64,000 nt of DNA from SIG565 sp045590755 (GCA_045590755.1 JAZNRP010000020.1:1-64000), one strand, 5' to 3'; positions 1 through 8,850 are shown, numbered from the stretch's first letter. The notes: generated by a model from the sequence alone, not told the origin. Made by a program: numbers and translations.

Positions 1-52
1 GCTTTTCCTCTTTGCTGTGGGTAATATTTATTCCGCCTTTTGGTCTTCCCAT
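1..52 (-). CDS. Transposase OrfA-like N-terminus (partial, cut by window edge)
   Basis: Seventeen codons are visible, from an ATG at 52 running off the left edge. The protein begins MGRPKGGINITHSKEEK. That basic GRPKG opening followed by an acidic KEEK stretch is typical of the small helix-turn-helix protein (OrfA) of IS3-like insertion sequences, but too little is present for a firm family call. A strong ribosome-binding site (GGAAGGAG) lies 9 nt upstream of the ATG. The inverted repeat at 84-130 lies just upstream of this gene and could be an IS end as well as a terminator. Inferred mobile element; a MerR/HTH-type regulator is an alternative. Confidence 0.4.
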   Translation of the reverse strand, partial: MGRPKGGINITHSKEEK

Positions 53-83
53 TACGATCAACTCCTTCCTTTTATCTTAACAT

Positions 84-130
84 AAAAAATAGTGATGGTA
101 GACACTCTTTTTAGTGTCTACCATCACTAT
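84..130 (-). terminator. Rho-independent terminator after the DUF6273 gene
   Basis: A perfect 18-bp inverted repeat (89-106 with 113-130, 6-nt loop) is followed on the minus strand by a run of six T. It lies downstream of the minus-strand DUF6273 gene and upstream of the transposase-like gene. The outer sequence could double as an insertion-sequence end. Confidence 0.8.
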
Positions 131-168
131 ATCACTTCACCTACTGTTGTAGGACGGTTTTTTTATGT

Positions 169-1416
169 TTATAATTCAATCCAGATGCAAGGTCTTACGG
201 TATATGCACCGTGATTTACCTGATAACCCATTAGACTGAACTGTTTTACAAAATGGTTAGTAGCAGCATTTGTATTTGCAGCGCCCGGTGTGCGCAACCA
301 CCATAAAGCGTTACCTGTTTCACCGCTTACATGCGCGAGTTGTTGTTCAACATATTTTGTCGCTTTCACATTAACCATATCATCGGTTTTAAGATAGAAT
401 TTAGCTTCATTGTAGCTAAGAATAAAAACACGGTCTGTCGTGTTTTTGCCGCCAATAGGCGCCCTGTAAGACGGATTCTTATGATTAGTAAGGCGTGTCT
501 TATCAATTCTCTCTTGTTCAAGTTCTGTAAAAGCTGTGCTTATAAATTCATTGTTAAGCCACTGTCTTAAAGAGCAATCGGCCCAAGTGATATTTTCTAA
601 ATCACTGTGATAAGGCGCTTTTTCTATACAATAGTTATTAATAAGCAGTAATTTATTACCTTTAATATCAATTACAGTCCATTCCATAGCTTCCTTGCCG
701 TTATCAATATTGTCGTCTTGCTCATAACTACCGTATTTTACGGTATCACCAATTTTTGCAATGTAAAAAGACAAGGCCGGGTTGTTTTCAACGATTGAAT
801 TAATCTGTGCTTTACTATCTTTGTAATTATTTATCGAATAGAACTCGCTACAAGCAGCAGAAAATTCTCCACAATTAACAAGACTTATCGCTTTGTTGTA
901 TTTATAATTTGGAATAAATATTGTTAGCAAAAGTACAACCATAATGCAAACTGCAACGGTTGCAGGCGCTATAATTAATTTTACAACGCGTTTTGAAAGA
1001 ATACTTATAATTTTTTCAATAAACTGTTTGATAGAATCGTTGTTTTTAGAAACCACAAAATAGTTAATTATAAACACTAAAAGAGCGGATATGGGATTAA
1101 TCCATTTGGGGATTGCGGGGAAAATCTGAATAATTACACATACAAGTAAAAGTGTAATTAAAAATACTGCGTTTTTAATAAGTACAGATAGCTCTTCAAA
1201 GTTATTCTTTGTTTTTTTTCTGAAATTTTTAAGAGATAAGTGGGCTAAGAAAAGCTGAAGCAAAAAGAAAATATCAACTATAACAATAGGAATAAAAAAC
1301 TCCATATTGTAACGATAAAATTCACCCGCTTCGCCCGGATTTATAAAGGCTACCACATTAAAGATTAACGCTAAAACAATCCACAATATATAATAAATCT
1401 TTAAAAAATTCTTCAT
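169..1416 (-). CDS. DUF6273-domain membrane protein
   Basis: A 415-residue protein of unknown function. The N-terminal half is membrane-embedded, with about five hydrophobic segments (residues ~5-25, ~40-60, ~80-103, ~107-122 and ~147-170). A short soluble stretch with NYKDSKAQI resembles the repeat found before such domains. The C-terminal ~190 residues look like DUF6273: a VKYGSYEQDDN opening, EWTVIDIKGNKLLLI, a WADCSLRQWLN-type segment, and a WWLRTPG motif close to the end. That domain is usually extracellular and common in gut Firmicutes, often with C-type-lectin-like folds; binding is unproven. It starts 4 nt after the fumarase beta gene ends, so it is probably co-transcribed with it, and it ends at a strong terminator. 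Confidence 0.75.
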   Translation of the reverse strand: MKNFLKIYYILWIVLALIFNVVAFINPGEAGEFYRYNMEFFIPIVIVDIFFLLQLFLAHLSLKNFRKKTKNNFEELSVLIKNAVFLITLLLVCVIIQIFPAIPKWINPISALLVFIINYFVVSKNNDSIKQFIEKIISILSKRVVKLIIAPATVAVCIMVVLLLTIFIPNYKYNKAISLVNCGEFSAACSEFYSINNYKDSKAQINSIVENNPALSFYIAKIGDTVKYGSYEQDDNIDNGKEAMEWTVIDIKGNKLLLINNYCIEKAPYHSDLENITWADCSLRQWLNNEFISTAFTELEQERIDKTRLTNHKNPSYRAPIGGKNTTDRVFILSYNEAKFYLKTDDMVNVKATKYVEQQLAHVSGETGNALWWLRTPGAANTNAATNHFVKQFSLMGYQVNHGAYTVRPCIWIEL

Positions 1417-1420
1417 AACA

Positions 1421-1960
1421 TTATCCTTGCGTATTAAAAATGGATTTACCTGTAGAATCTATGGCAACAAAAAGCGGAAAATTATTAAATTCTAGTTTTT
1501 TAACCGATTCACAGCCTAAATCATCAAAAGCAATCACATCACATTTATCAATAGAATGTGCCGCTAGTGCGCCTGCACCGCCGATTGCGCATAAATAAAT
1601 AGCTTTATTTTTTATAATTGCGTCTACTGTTTTTTGGTCTCTTGGACCTTTACCGATGGTGCACGCTACGCCTTTGTTGTATAATATTGGCGCAAAAGCA
1701 TCCATTCTTGAAGAAGTTGTAGGACCACAGCTACCAACCGCAAAGCCTGTAGGGGCAGGAGTAGGGCCGGCATAAAAAATTGTAGCGTTGCTAAGAGAAA
1801 ACGGCAATTCCTGGTTTTCTTCAATCAATTCAAAAATTCGTTTATGGGCCGCATCGCGCGCCGTATAAACTGTGCCGGAAAGAAAAATTTTATCGCCTGT
1901 GGCGACTTTATCTTTCCACTCAAATATATTATCTGTGTTAAGGTAATACTCTCTCATCAT
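1421..1960 (-). CDS. Class I fumarase / tartrate dehydratase beta subunit
   Basis: This 179-residue protein matches the beta (C-terminal) half of iron-sulfur hydro-lyases of the class I fumarase/L-tartrate dehydratase family, which interconvert fumarate and malate. Visible family motifs are SGTVYTARDAAHKR near residue 30, AGPTPAP, and the conserved SCGPTTSSRMD stretch near residue 80. In the two-subunit enzymes the alpha subunit carries the 4Fe-4S cluster and is normally encoded immediately upstream. Here the upstream gene is a DivIVA-like protein, which overlaps this start by 4 nt (ATGA). The alpha partner must be elsewhere, or the subunit is orphaned. The substrate (fumarate or tartrate) cannot be settled from this half alone. 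Confidence 0.85.
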   Translation of the reverse strand: MMREYYLNTDNIFEWKDKVATGDKIFLSGTVYTARDAAHKRIFELIEENQELPFSLSNATIFYAGPTPAPTGFAVGSCGPTTSSRMDAFAPILYNKGVACTIGKGPRDQKTVDAIIKNKAIYLCAIGGAGALAAHSIDKCDVIAFDDLGCESVKKLEFNNFPLFVAIDSTGKSIFNTQG

Positions 1961-2505
1961 TTTACAATATTGTCATAAACCTTTTCAAAGTTTTGAACAC
2001 CATTATCAGCGTTTTCTTTTGAGCCTTGTGCCAAACACTTGATTTTATCAAGTGAGACTGACAGTCTTTCAATTTCTGATACAAAAGTGTTGCTTAAATT
2101 AATTAAGTCACTTTTAAGAGTTAAAAGAGAAGAGTTAGTGTTGTTTATTAAGGCAAGATTTTCCTCAATTTCGTTTTCGGTCAAGGTACGGGTTTCATTT
2201 GCCGAATTAATAATTGCCTTAGCATTTGTTTGAGCAACAAGGTACAGTTTACCTATATTCTCACTCAAAGTCTTAACCTCTTCGTATTTTGATTTGTAAA
2301 AATCGAGTTGTTCAGTAAGTTCTTTGATGTTTTCAGATAACTCAGCATTAGTGTTGTTAATTTTAGAAAGCTCGTCCGTAAGACCGTTAATTTTTTGGTT
2401 AAGCGAAGCCACTATCTGCTTATTCTCATAATCCTTTTTATGTAGGTATTCTGATACTTCTTCGCAATTATAACCAAAAATGCTTTTTCTGAATCCCAAA
2501 GCCAT
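1957..2505 (-). CDS. DivIVA-like coiled-coil protein
   Basis: A 182-residue protein whose first 25 residues (LGFRKSIFGYNCEEVSEYL) match the N-terminal membrane-binding signature of DivIVA-family proteins, which sense curved membrane and recruit partners at cell poles or septa. The rest is almost entirely predicted coiled coil, rich in N, E, K and L with little proline or glycine. That fits an elongated scaffold, and the length is close to the family norm. It is the first gene of a three-gene minus-strand unit with the fumarase beta subunit and the DUF6273 protein. A good ribosome-binding site (GGAGGG) precedes the ATG. Its specific partner or role cannot be read from sequence. Confidence 0.8.
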   Translation of the reverse strand: MALGFRKSIFGYNCEEVSEYLHKKDYENKQIVASLNQKINGLTDELSKINNTNAELSENIKELTEQLDFYKSKYEEVKTLSENIGKLYLVAQTNAKAIINSANETRTLTENEIEENLALINNTNSSLLTLKSDLINLSNTFVSEIERLSVSLDKIKCLAQGSKENADNGVQNFEKVYDNIVK

Positions 2506-2535
2506 AATATCCCTCCAGAAAACATAATTTATAAT

Positions 2536-2564
2536 ATTATATCAGTAATTAATAAATTTTACAA
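2536..2564 (-). promoter_or_regulatory. SigA-type promoter for the divIVA-like gene
   Basis: On the minus strand: TTGTAA (2559-2564), a 17-bp spacer and TATAAT (2536-2541), about 30 bp upstream of the gene start. It is divergent from the nusB promoter. Confidence 0.6.
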
Positions 2565-2587
2565 GTATTATCTTTATGCAATTTTAC

Positions 2588-2616
2588 TTGCAAATATATG
2601 CAATATGGTTTATAAT
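2588..2616 (+). promoter_or_regulatory. SigA-type promoter for the nusB operon
   Basis: TTGCAA (2588-2593), a 17-bp spacer and TATAAT (2611-2616). A possible upstream start codon at 2605 lies inside this promoter, which supports the ATG at 2653 as the real nusB start. Confidence 0.65.
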
Positions 2617-2652
2617 TTATTAGATAATAGATTTTTTACAAAGGGTGTTGTT

Positions 2653-3057
2653 ATGCTCACAAGAAAAATTGCACGAGAACAGGCTTTTATATTAATTTTT
2701 GAAAAAGTGTTTAACGATTTGCCGACCGATGAAATTATCGATTTAGCGGTTTCTGTACGAGATTTTGAGACCGACGATTATTGCATATCGGTTTTTAATG
2801 GCGTTTATGAAAATATTGAAAAAATTGACGGTATTATTTCAAAAAATTCTAATGGTTGGAATATTTCCCGAATCGGTAAGGTTGCTTTATCGGTTATGCG
2901 CTTAGCACTTTATGAAATTTTATTCAGAGATGATATACCTGTAAATGTTTCTATAAACGAAGCGGTTGAGCTTTGTAAAAAATTTGCTTCAACAGAAGAC
3001 GCGGCATTTGTTAACGGTGTTTTGGGCGCTGCCGTGAGAAATATTCCGGCAATTTAA
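2653..3057 (+). CDS. nusB: Transcription antitermination factor NusB
   Basis: A 134-residue all-helical RNA-binding protein that joins NusE (S10) on boxA RNA to prevent early termination in rRNA operons. The N-terminal LTRKIAREQAFILIF and the C-terminal segment with VNVSINEAVELCKKF and AFVNGVLGAAVR are the standard NusB signatures, and the length is normal. The ATG at 2653 is chosen because longer reading-frame starts fall within the promoter and because AAGG lies just upstream. It heads the plus-strand run with xseA, xseB, ispA and dxs, an arrangement widely conserved in Clostridia. Confidence 0.93.
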   Translation: MLTRKIAREQAFILIFEKVFNDLPTDEIIDLAVSVRDFETDDYCISVFNGVYENIEKIDGIISKNSNGWNISRIGKVALSVMRLALYEILFRDDIPVNVSINEAVELCKKFASTEDAAFVNGVLGAAVRNIPAI

Positions 3058-3059
3058 TT

Positions 3060-4262
3060 ATGGAAAATGCAATTTCTGTCCGCCAACTGAATTTTTATGT
3101 CAGGTCTTTATTAGATGGTGACGCTAAGCTTAGCAGCATCAGCGTTATTGGTGAAATTTCTAATCTTAAAAATCATTATACGAGCGGCCACATCTACTTT
3201 TCACTGAAAGATAAAGACGCATTAATTCGCTGTGTAATGTTTAAGCCGAATGTCTTACGGAATAGTTTTATTCCAAAAGACGGAGAACAGGTTATTTGCA
3301 CCGGTAATGTTACACTATATGAAAAGGATGGCCAATTTCAGTTTTATGTTGAAAAAATTGTTCCATACGGAATTGGCGATTTATCTCAGCAGTTTATGCT
3401 TATTAAAGAGCGTCTGTCAAAGGAAGGCTTGTTTAACCCCGATACAAAAAGGCCTTTACCAAGATTTCCAAAAACGGTTGCCGTTGTTACCTCTTCCTCG
3501 GGTGCGGCACTTCAGGACATAATTAATGTGCTTTCAAGGCGGTGTCCTATATGCAAGGTTCTTGTTTGTCCTGTTTTGGTTCAGGGAGAGGGCGCTTCAC
3601 AAACAATGATTAAGGCACTGAACAAGCTTTATGATTTAGGTGTAGCGGATGTTATTATTATCGGGCGCGGCGGCGGTTCAATTGAAGACTTGTGGGCGTT
3701 TAATGATGAAAAATTAGCCCGAACTGTCTATGAATCTCCTGTGCCTGTAATTTCTGCAGTAGGTCACGAAACCGATTTTACAATTTGTGATTTTGTCGCC
3801 GATATGCGCGCACCGACTCCATCTGCCGCGGCTGAACTTGCGGTGCCTGATATTAGTGAAATTCAAAAAATACTACAAAACCATCTCGAAAGATTAAATA
3901 ACGGTATTAGATTTCAATATTCAAAATCGAAACATAGGTTATCGGAATTAGCACAAGCGTTTAATGTTGTCGGCTCGAAAAAAATAGTTTTTGAAAAGTC
4001 AGAGTATGTTAACAAACTTTATTCTAAAATGTCTTTGCTGCTGAAAGATATTTTTTCGATATACGATGTAAGGCTAAAAACCGCCATTTCGAAATTAGAT
4101 GCCGTAAGCCCCTTAAAAACCCTTTCCCGCGGCTATGCAGTAGTTGAAAAGGAAGGTCGGCAGATAAAAAGCATTAATAATATTGCTGTCGGTGATAATA
4201 TTAGGGTTGTTTTGTCCGACGGCTCATTCTCTGCAGAAGTTATACAATCAGACAAGGAGTAA
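3060..4262 (+). CDS. xseA: Exodeoxyribonuclease VII large subunit
   Basis: A 400-residue catalytic subunit of exonuclease VII, which degrades single-stranded DNA from both ends in repair and recombination. It has an N-terminal OB-fold (residues ~5-100, with SVIGEISNLKNH and GHIYFSLKD), then the nuclease domain with the family signature IIIGRGGGSIEDLWAFNDE near residue 200 and AVGHETDFTICDFVADMRAPTP-type motifs near 240. A helical region and a C-terminal SRGYAVVEKEG segment follow. Length is normal for Firmicutes. It starts 2 nt after nusB ends and is followed 3 nt later by its partner xseB. Confidence 0.96.
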   Translation: MENAISVRQLNFYVRSLLDGDAKLSSISVIGEISNLKNHYTSGHIYFSLKDKDALIRCVMFKPNVLRNSFIPKDGEQVICTGNVTLYEKDGQFQFYVEKIVPYGIGDLSQQFMLIKERLSKEGLFNPDTKRPLPRFPKTVAVVTSSSGAALQDIINVLSRRCPICKVLVCPVLVQGEGASQTMIKALNKLYDLGVADVIIIGRGGGSIEDLWAFNDEKLARTVYESPVPVISAVGHETDFTICDFVADMRAPTPSAAAELAVPDISEIQKILQNHLERLNNGIRFQYSKSKHRLSELAQAFNVVGSKKIVFEKSEYVNKLYSKMSLLLKDIFSIYDVRLKTAISKLDAVSPLKTLSRGYAVVEKEGRQIKSINNIAVGDNIRVVLSDGSFSAEVIQSDKE

Positions 4263-4265
4263 GCT

Positions 4266-4472
4266 ATGTCACAGAATATAAGTTTTGAAAAATCTCTATC
4301 AGAGCTTCAGGAAATTGTTAAAAAATTAGAAGATGAAAACTGCACACTTGAAGATGCCATAAAGCTCTTCGAAAACGGTGTAGAAATAACAAAGGTTTGT
4401 TCGGAATATCTTAATAACGCTAAATTAAAAATAGAAACACTTACCAATTTTGGAGAAGAAAATAATGACTAA
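4266..4472 (+). CDS. xseB: Exodeoxyribonuclease VII small subunit
   Basis: A 68-residue helical protein that binds several copies per large subunit of exonuclease VII and is needed for activity. FEKSLSELQEIVKKLE and TLEDAIKLFENGVE are the family hallmarks, and the size is typical. SD AAGGAG precedes the ATG. Its stop overlaps the ispA start by 8 nt, suggesting translational coupling. Confidence 0.95.
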   Translation: MSQNISFEKSLSELQEIVKKLEDENCTLEDAIKLFENGVEITKVCSEYLNNAKLKIETLTNFGEENND

Positions 4473-5346
4473 TTTTTCGGTTCAACTAAAAGCTTATGCA
4501 AATATTATAGAAAACGAATTTGAAAATGCCGTTCCTTGTTATTACGAAGGCTATAAATCGGTACAGGACGCGATGCTTTATTCGCTTAAAATAGGTGGGA
4601 AGCGCATACGCCCGATTATACTTTTAGAATTTTATAAGCTATGCGGTAAAAACGATAATAACGCGCTGAATTTTGCTGTGGCGCTTGAAATGATTCATAC
4701 ATATTCATTAATCCACGATGATTTACCTTGTATGGATGATGATGATTTCAGACGCGGAAAGCCTGCTTGTCATAAGGTTTACGGCGAAGGTCTTGCAGTG
4801 CTTGCCGGCGATGCTCTTTTAACCGAGGCGTTTAATTATGCAGCTAAAACTCAGGGTGTTAAACCCGAAAACATCATTAAAGCTTTAACTGTTTTGGCAG
4901 AATGCTCAGGTGTTAATGGTATGATTGGCGGTCAGGTAATTGATACCGATGATAAAAATAATATCACCGATATTGATTCTCTTAAAAAAATGCATAACCT
5001 AAAAACAGGTGCACTTATTAAATGTGCCGCTAAAATCGGCTGTATTTTGGCAGACAGGGAAGACCTTTGTGTTTTCGCTGAAAAATTTGCAGAAAACATT
5101 GGCCTTGCTTTTCAGATAGTTGATGATATATTGGATGTTTGCGGTGATGAAAAGTTACTTGGCAAGCCAATTCACAGCGACCAGAAGAACGGAAAAGAAA
5201 CCTTTGTAACGCTTTTAGGATTTGAAAAGTGCAAAGAAACAGTTGATAAATTAACAACTGAAGCTTTGGAAGAATTAAAAAAATTTGACGGGAACACAGA
5301 ATTTATATCCCAGTTGGCTCTTTATTTGGCGTCCCGTAACTTTTAG
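4465..5346 (+). CDS. ispA: Polyprenyl (geranyl/farnesyl) diphosphate synthase
   Basis: A 293-residue trans-prenyltransferase that condenses IPP with DMAPP and GPP to make farnesyl (possibly geranylgeranyl) diphosphate, the precursor for undecaprenyl lipid carrier and quinones. The first aspartate-rich motif is HDDLPCMDDDDFRRG near residue 85 and the second is DDILDVCGD near 220. The GGKRIRP substrate motif lies near residue 45, and the C-terminal region is normal. The ATG at 4465 is preferred over an upstream in-frame TTG because GGAGAAG sits 5 nt before it. It overlaps xseB and is directly followed by dxs, so isoprenoid precursor and chain-elongation genes are adjacent. Exact product length (C15 or C20) is not determinable here. 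Confidence 0.93.
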   Translation: MTNFSVQLKAYANIIENEFENAVPCYYEGYKSVQDAMLYSLKIGGKRIRPIILLEFYKLCGKNDNNALNFAVALEMIHTYSLIHDDLPCMDDDDFRRGKPACHKVYGEGLAVLAGDALLTEAFNYAAKTQGVKPENIIKALTVLAECSGVNGMIGGQVIDTDDKNNITDIDSLKKMHNLKTGALIKCAAKIGCILADREDLCVFAEKFAENIGLAFQIVDDILDVCGDEKLLGKPIHSDQKNGKETFVTLLGFEKCKETVDKLTTEALEELKKFDGNTEFISQLALYLASRNF

Positions 5347-5357
5347 GAGAAATTAAA

Positions 5358-7184
5358 TTGGATTATAAGTTTTTAAACACTATATCATCTCCCGATGATG
5401 TTAAAAAACTTAATATAGAAGAATTATCCGCCTTGTGTGCCGAAATTCGTGACTGTATGATTAACACCATCTCTCATAACGGCGGACATTTGGCGTCAAA
5501 TTTGGGTGTTGTAGAGCTTACAGTTGCTCTTCATAAGGTGTTTGATTCACCAAAAGATTCTATTCTTTTTGATGTCGGTCACCAAAGTTATGTTCACAAA
5601 CTGTTAACCGGTCGTTTTAATAGATTTTCCACTATCAGACAAAAAGACGGCCTTTCGGGCTTTATGCGTCCTGATGAAAGTGAACACGACCCATTTATTA
5701 CAGGACACAGTAGTAATTCTATCTCTGCTTCCTACGGTATTTACAAAGCAAAATCACTTTTGGGAGAAGGCGGTTTTGCCGTTACCGTTATTGGTGACGG
5801 AGCAATGACGGGCGGTATGATTTATGAGGCGCTCAATAATGCAGGTTACGGACACAGAAATTTTATTGTTGTACTTAATGATAATAAAATGTCCATTTCC
5901 CGTAATGTCGGAAGCTTTGCAAGACAGTTAACCGTGTTGCGTTCTAAAAAATCGTATCACACCTTCAAGCATAATCTTAAAAAGTTTTTAGATTCAATAC
6001 CGCTTATTGGTAAATCCGTCTCTGAAAAGCTTTTTAAATCAAAGACTATGCTTAAAAATGCAATTTACAAGAGTAATCTGTTTGAAAGTATGGGCTTTAA
6101 CTATTTAGGTCCTGTTGACGGCCATAATTTAGATGCACTTATTAACATTTTTAACATTGCAAAAAATGAAAACCGTCCTGTTTTTATACACACCATTACA
6201 ACCAAGGGTAAAGGTTATTCATTTGCGGAAAATTCACCACAGAGCTACCATGGTGTTTCGGCGTTTGATATTGAAGTCGGTGCCTCTAACAACTCAAAGC
6301 ACACCTTTTCTGATACAGCAGGTGAAACACTCTGTGCATTAGCCGAAAATGATAACAAGGTATGTGCAATTACCGCCGCTATGACAGACGGTACGGGTTT
6401 AACTGCGTTCTCTAAGAAATACCGTAACAGATTTTTTGATGTAGGCATTGCCGAAGAACACGCGTCAACCTTTTCGGCCGGACTGGCTATTAAGGGTATG
6501 AAGCCCTATTTTGTTGTATATTCTTCGTTTTTACAGCGCGCCTATGACCAAATTGTACACGATATTGCCACACTTAGCTTACCTGTCCGTCTTTGTATTG
6601 ACAGAGCCGGTATTGTCGGGGAAGACGGGGAGACCCATCAGGGTGTTTTTGATGTTGCATTTTTAAGCACAATACCTGGTATGACGATATATTCACCGTC
6701 TTTTTATAACGAGCTTAATGCAATACTCCGTAAATCGCTTAATTTTAATTCACCTGTTGCGATTCGCTACCCACGCGGTGGCGAATGTAAAGACATTAAA
6801 TACAATGTAACCGATAACGACTTTGACATTTTTGGCGAAGGTGATAATTTAATCATCACTTACGGAAGAATCTTTGCAAATGCTATTAAAGCAAAAGAAA
6901 AATTAGACAATACGGCAGTTCTTAAATTAAATAAAATTTACCCACTCAGTGATAGCTTGCTTGATACGGTTAAAAAATATAAGAAGATTTTCTTTTTTGA
7001 AGAAGGAATTAAAAAAGGCGGAATTGCTGAACAACTGGGGTCAAAGTTAATTGAAAATAAGGTTTATATTGATTACAATATTCACGCTATCGATAACACT
7101 TTTGTGCCGTCAATGAAGGTTGAATCTGCATTTAAAAAATTCGGTTTTGATACTGATTCAATAATCGATTCTGTTTTGGAATAA
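5358..7184 (+). CDS. dxs: 1-deoxy-D-xylulose-5-phosphate synthase
   Basis: A 608-residue thiamine-diphosphate enzyme that joins pyruvate and glyceraldehyde-3-phosphate in the first step of the MEP isoprenoid pathway. Visible motifs are SHNGGHLASNLGVVELT near residue 40, the ThDP-binding GDGAMTGGMIYEALNNAG near 150, and the transketolase-like DVGIAEEHASTFSAGLA near 360, followed by RAGIVGEDGETHQG. A TTG start at 5358 has AGGAGA 7 nt upstream. Length is slightly under the usual 620-640 residues but complete. It sits 11 nt after ispA, within the same transcription unit. Confidence 0.97.
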   Translation: MDYKFLNTISSPDDVKKLNIEELSALCAEIRDCMINTISHNGGHLASNLGVVELTVALHKVFDSPKDSILFDVGHQSYVHKLLTGRFNRFSTIRQKDGLSGFMRPDESEHDPFITGHSSNSISASYGIYKAKSLLGEGGFAVTVIGDGAMTGGMIYEALNNAGYGHRNFIVVLNDNKMSISRNVGSFARQLTVLRSKKSYHTFKHNLKKFLDSIPLIGKSVSEKLFKSKTMLKNAIYKSNLFESMGFNYLGPVDGHNLDALINIFNIAKNENRPVFIHTITTKGKGYSFAENSPQSYHGVSAFDIEVGASNNSKHTFSDTAGETLCALAENDNKVCAITAAMTDGTGLTAFSKKYRNRFFDVGIAEEHASTFSAGLAIKGMKPYFVVYSSFLQRAYDQIVHDIATLSLPVRLCIDRAGIVGEDGETHQGVFDVAFLSTIPGMTIYSPSFYNELNAILRKSLNFNSPVAIRYPRGGECKDIKYNVTDNDFDIFGEGDNLIITYGRIFANAIKAKEKLDNTAVLKLNKIYPLSDSLLDTVKKYKKIFFFEEGIKKGGIAEQLGSKLIENKVYIDYNIHAIDNTFVPSMKVESAFKKFGFDTDSIIDSVLE

Positions 7185-7196
7185 AGGGGAATAAAT

Positions 7197-8012
7197 TTGT
7201 CAGAAAAAATTCGTTTAGATGTGGCTTTAGTTGACAACGGTTATGCCGAAAGCCGCGAAAAAGCCAAGGCATACATTATGTCAGGCATAGTTTTTGTAAA
7301 TAATCAAAAATGCGATAAAGCGGGTATGACTGTTAAGTCCGATGATGTTATTGAAGTTCGCGGAGCCACACTTAAATATGTAAGCCGCGGCGGTCTTAAG
7401 CTTGAAAAAGCTATGTCTGAATTTAATATTGAATTGAATGGCAAAATTTGTGCCGATATTGGCGCATCTACCGGCGGCTTTACCGATTGTATGCTGCAAA
7501 ATTCAGCTACAAAGGTTTATGCTATTGATGTTGGCTACGGCCAGCTTGCCTGGCGTCTTCGCTGTGATGAACGCGTTATTAATCTTGAAAGGACTAATTT
7601 CAGATATATAACCAAAGAAGAAGTCCCCGATTTGTTAGATTTTGCTTCAGTTGATGTTTCATTCATTTCACTTTATCATATACTCCCAAAAATGAACGAG
7701 CTTTTAAAGGATGATGCTACCGCTGTTTGTCTTATAAAGCCGCAATTTGAAGCAGGTAGGGAAAATGTAGGCAAAAAGGGTGTTGTACGCGATAAAAATG
7801 TACATATTGATGTTATAACTAAAGTATGTCAATATTTTTTAGATAACGGATTTTCACTCTTAGACCTTACATTTTCGCCGATACGGGGTCCTGAAGGTAA
7901 CATCGAATACTTAGCACACATTAAAAAAACACCAGATAACGCTGTTATTGGCGAAAATATTGATGTTGAAACAACTGTTAATAAATCTCATTTGGATTTG
8001 AGGGGGGATTAA
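7197..8012 (+). CDS. tlyA: TlyA-family rRNA (cytidine-2'-O)-methyltransferase
   Basis: A 271-residue protein with an N-terminal S4 RNA-binding domain (residues ~4-65, with SREKAKAYIMSG) and a C-terminal FtsJ-like SAM methyltransferase domain. The SAM-binding motif is DIGASTGGFTD near residue 90, and KPQFEAGRENVGKKGVVRD lies near 180. Homologues in actinobacteria 2'-O-methylate rRNA and affect capreomycin sensitivity; the older name is hemolysin A. Activity here is inferred from family. The start is TTG at 7197 with AAGGGG upstream. It lies between dxs and nadK, a conserved clostridial order. Confidence 0.9.
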   Translation: MSEKIRLDVALVDNGYAESREKAKAYIMSGIVFVNNQKCDKAGMTVKSDDVIEVRGATLKYVSRGGLKLEKAMSEFNIELNGKICADIGASTGGFTDCMLQNSATKVYAIDVGYGQLAWRLRCDERVINLERTNFRYITKEEVPDLLDFASVDVSFISLYHILPKMNELLKDDATAVCLIKPQFEAGRENVGKKGVVRDKNVHIDVITKVCQYFLDNGFSLLDLTFSPIRGPEGNIEYLAHIKKTPDNAVIGENIDVETTVNKSHLDLRGD

Positions 8013-8013
8013 T

Positions 8014-8850
8014 TTGAAGGTAGGAATTTTACCTAATCTTGACAAACGCGGAGCGGCCGAAACTGTTGAAAAAATGGGTAAGCTTTTCAAAAAAATGAAT
8101 ATTGAAGCCTATTTACCCGACAGCATCTGCGCTACCGATTATCTTCATGTGCCTGAGCATTTAATTTTTGAAACTGCCGACATTATAATTACTGTTGGTG
8201 GCGACGGTACCATAATTCGTTACGGAAAGCTCGCGGCAAAGCATAATAAACCTGTTTTGGGAATTAATGCAGGAAGACTCGGCTTTTTAGCTAATGTTGA
8301 GCCTAATGAGCTTCAGTTGCTTGAAAAGCTTACAACGGGGGATTATTCCATAGAAGACAGAATGCTCCTAAATGCGAGTATTCAGGAAAATGGAAAAGAA
8401 ATTTACTCTCAGACTGCCGTAAATGATATAGTAATCACAAGCGGATTTATGTCAAGAATTATTGATATTAAGGCTTATTTTAACACTGATTGTATTTCCT
8501 ACCGTGCGGACGGCTTAATTATAGCCACGCCTACAGGCTCGACCGCATATTCACTCTCGGCCGGCGGACCTATTGTTGACCCGCTTTGCGAGAATATATG
8601 CATTACACCAATTTGCTCTCATTCGCTGTCAGCAAAACCAATTTTACTGAATAAAAATGCAGTTGTCAGATTCAATGCCATGTCGCTTAAAAAATCTGAT
8701 GTGTATTTATCTATTGACGGCAGAAAAGGTCCGATTATAAAGCCTAATACCGATATTATTGTCAGCAAATCCGATTTTAATGTTAAGCTAATCCGCTTAA
8801 GTAATAAATCGTTCTACAAGACAATATCTGAAAAATTTAAGGAAAAATAA
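8014..8850 (+). CDS. nadK: NAD kinase
   Basis: A 278-residue cytosolic ATP-NAD kinase that makes NADP from NAD. The diagnostic GGDGT motif (TVGGDGTIIRYG) lies near residue 65, NAGRLGFLA near 88, and the second conserved region TPTGSTAYSLSAGGPIV near 175. Length is normal. The TTG start at 8014 follows the tlyA stop by one base, with GGGGGG 6 nt before it, so the genes are translationally coupled. ArgR follows 13 nt later. Confidence 0.96.
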   Translation: MKVGILPNLDKRGAAETVEKMGKLFKKMNIEAYLPDSICATDYLHVPEHLIFETADIIITVGGDGTIIRYGKLAAKHNKPVLGINAGRLGFLANVEPNELQLLEKLTTGDYSIEDRMLLNASIQENGKEIYSQTAVNDIVITSGFMSRIIDIKAYFNTDCISYRADGLIIATPTGSTAYSLSAGGPIVDPLCENICITPICSHSLSAKPILLNKNAVVRFNAMSLKKSDVYLSIDGRKGPIIKPNTDIIVSKSDFNVKLIRLSNKSFYKTISEKFKEK

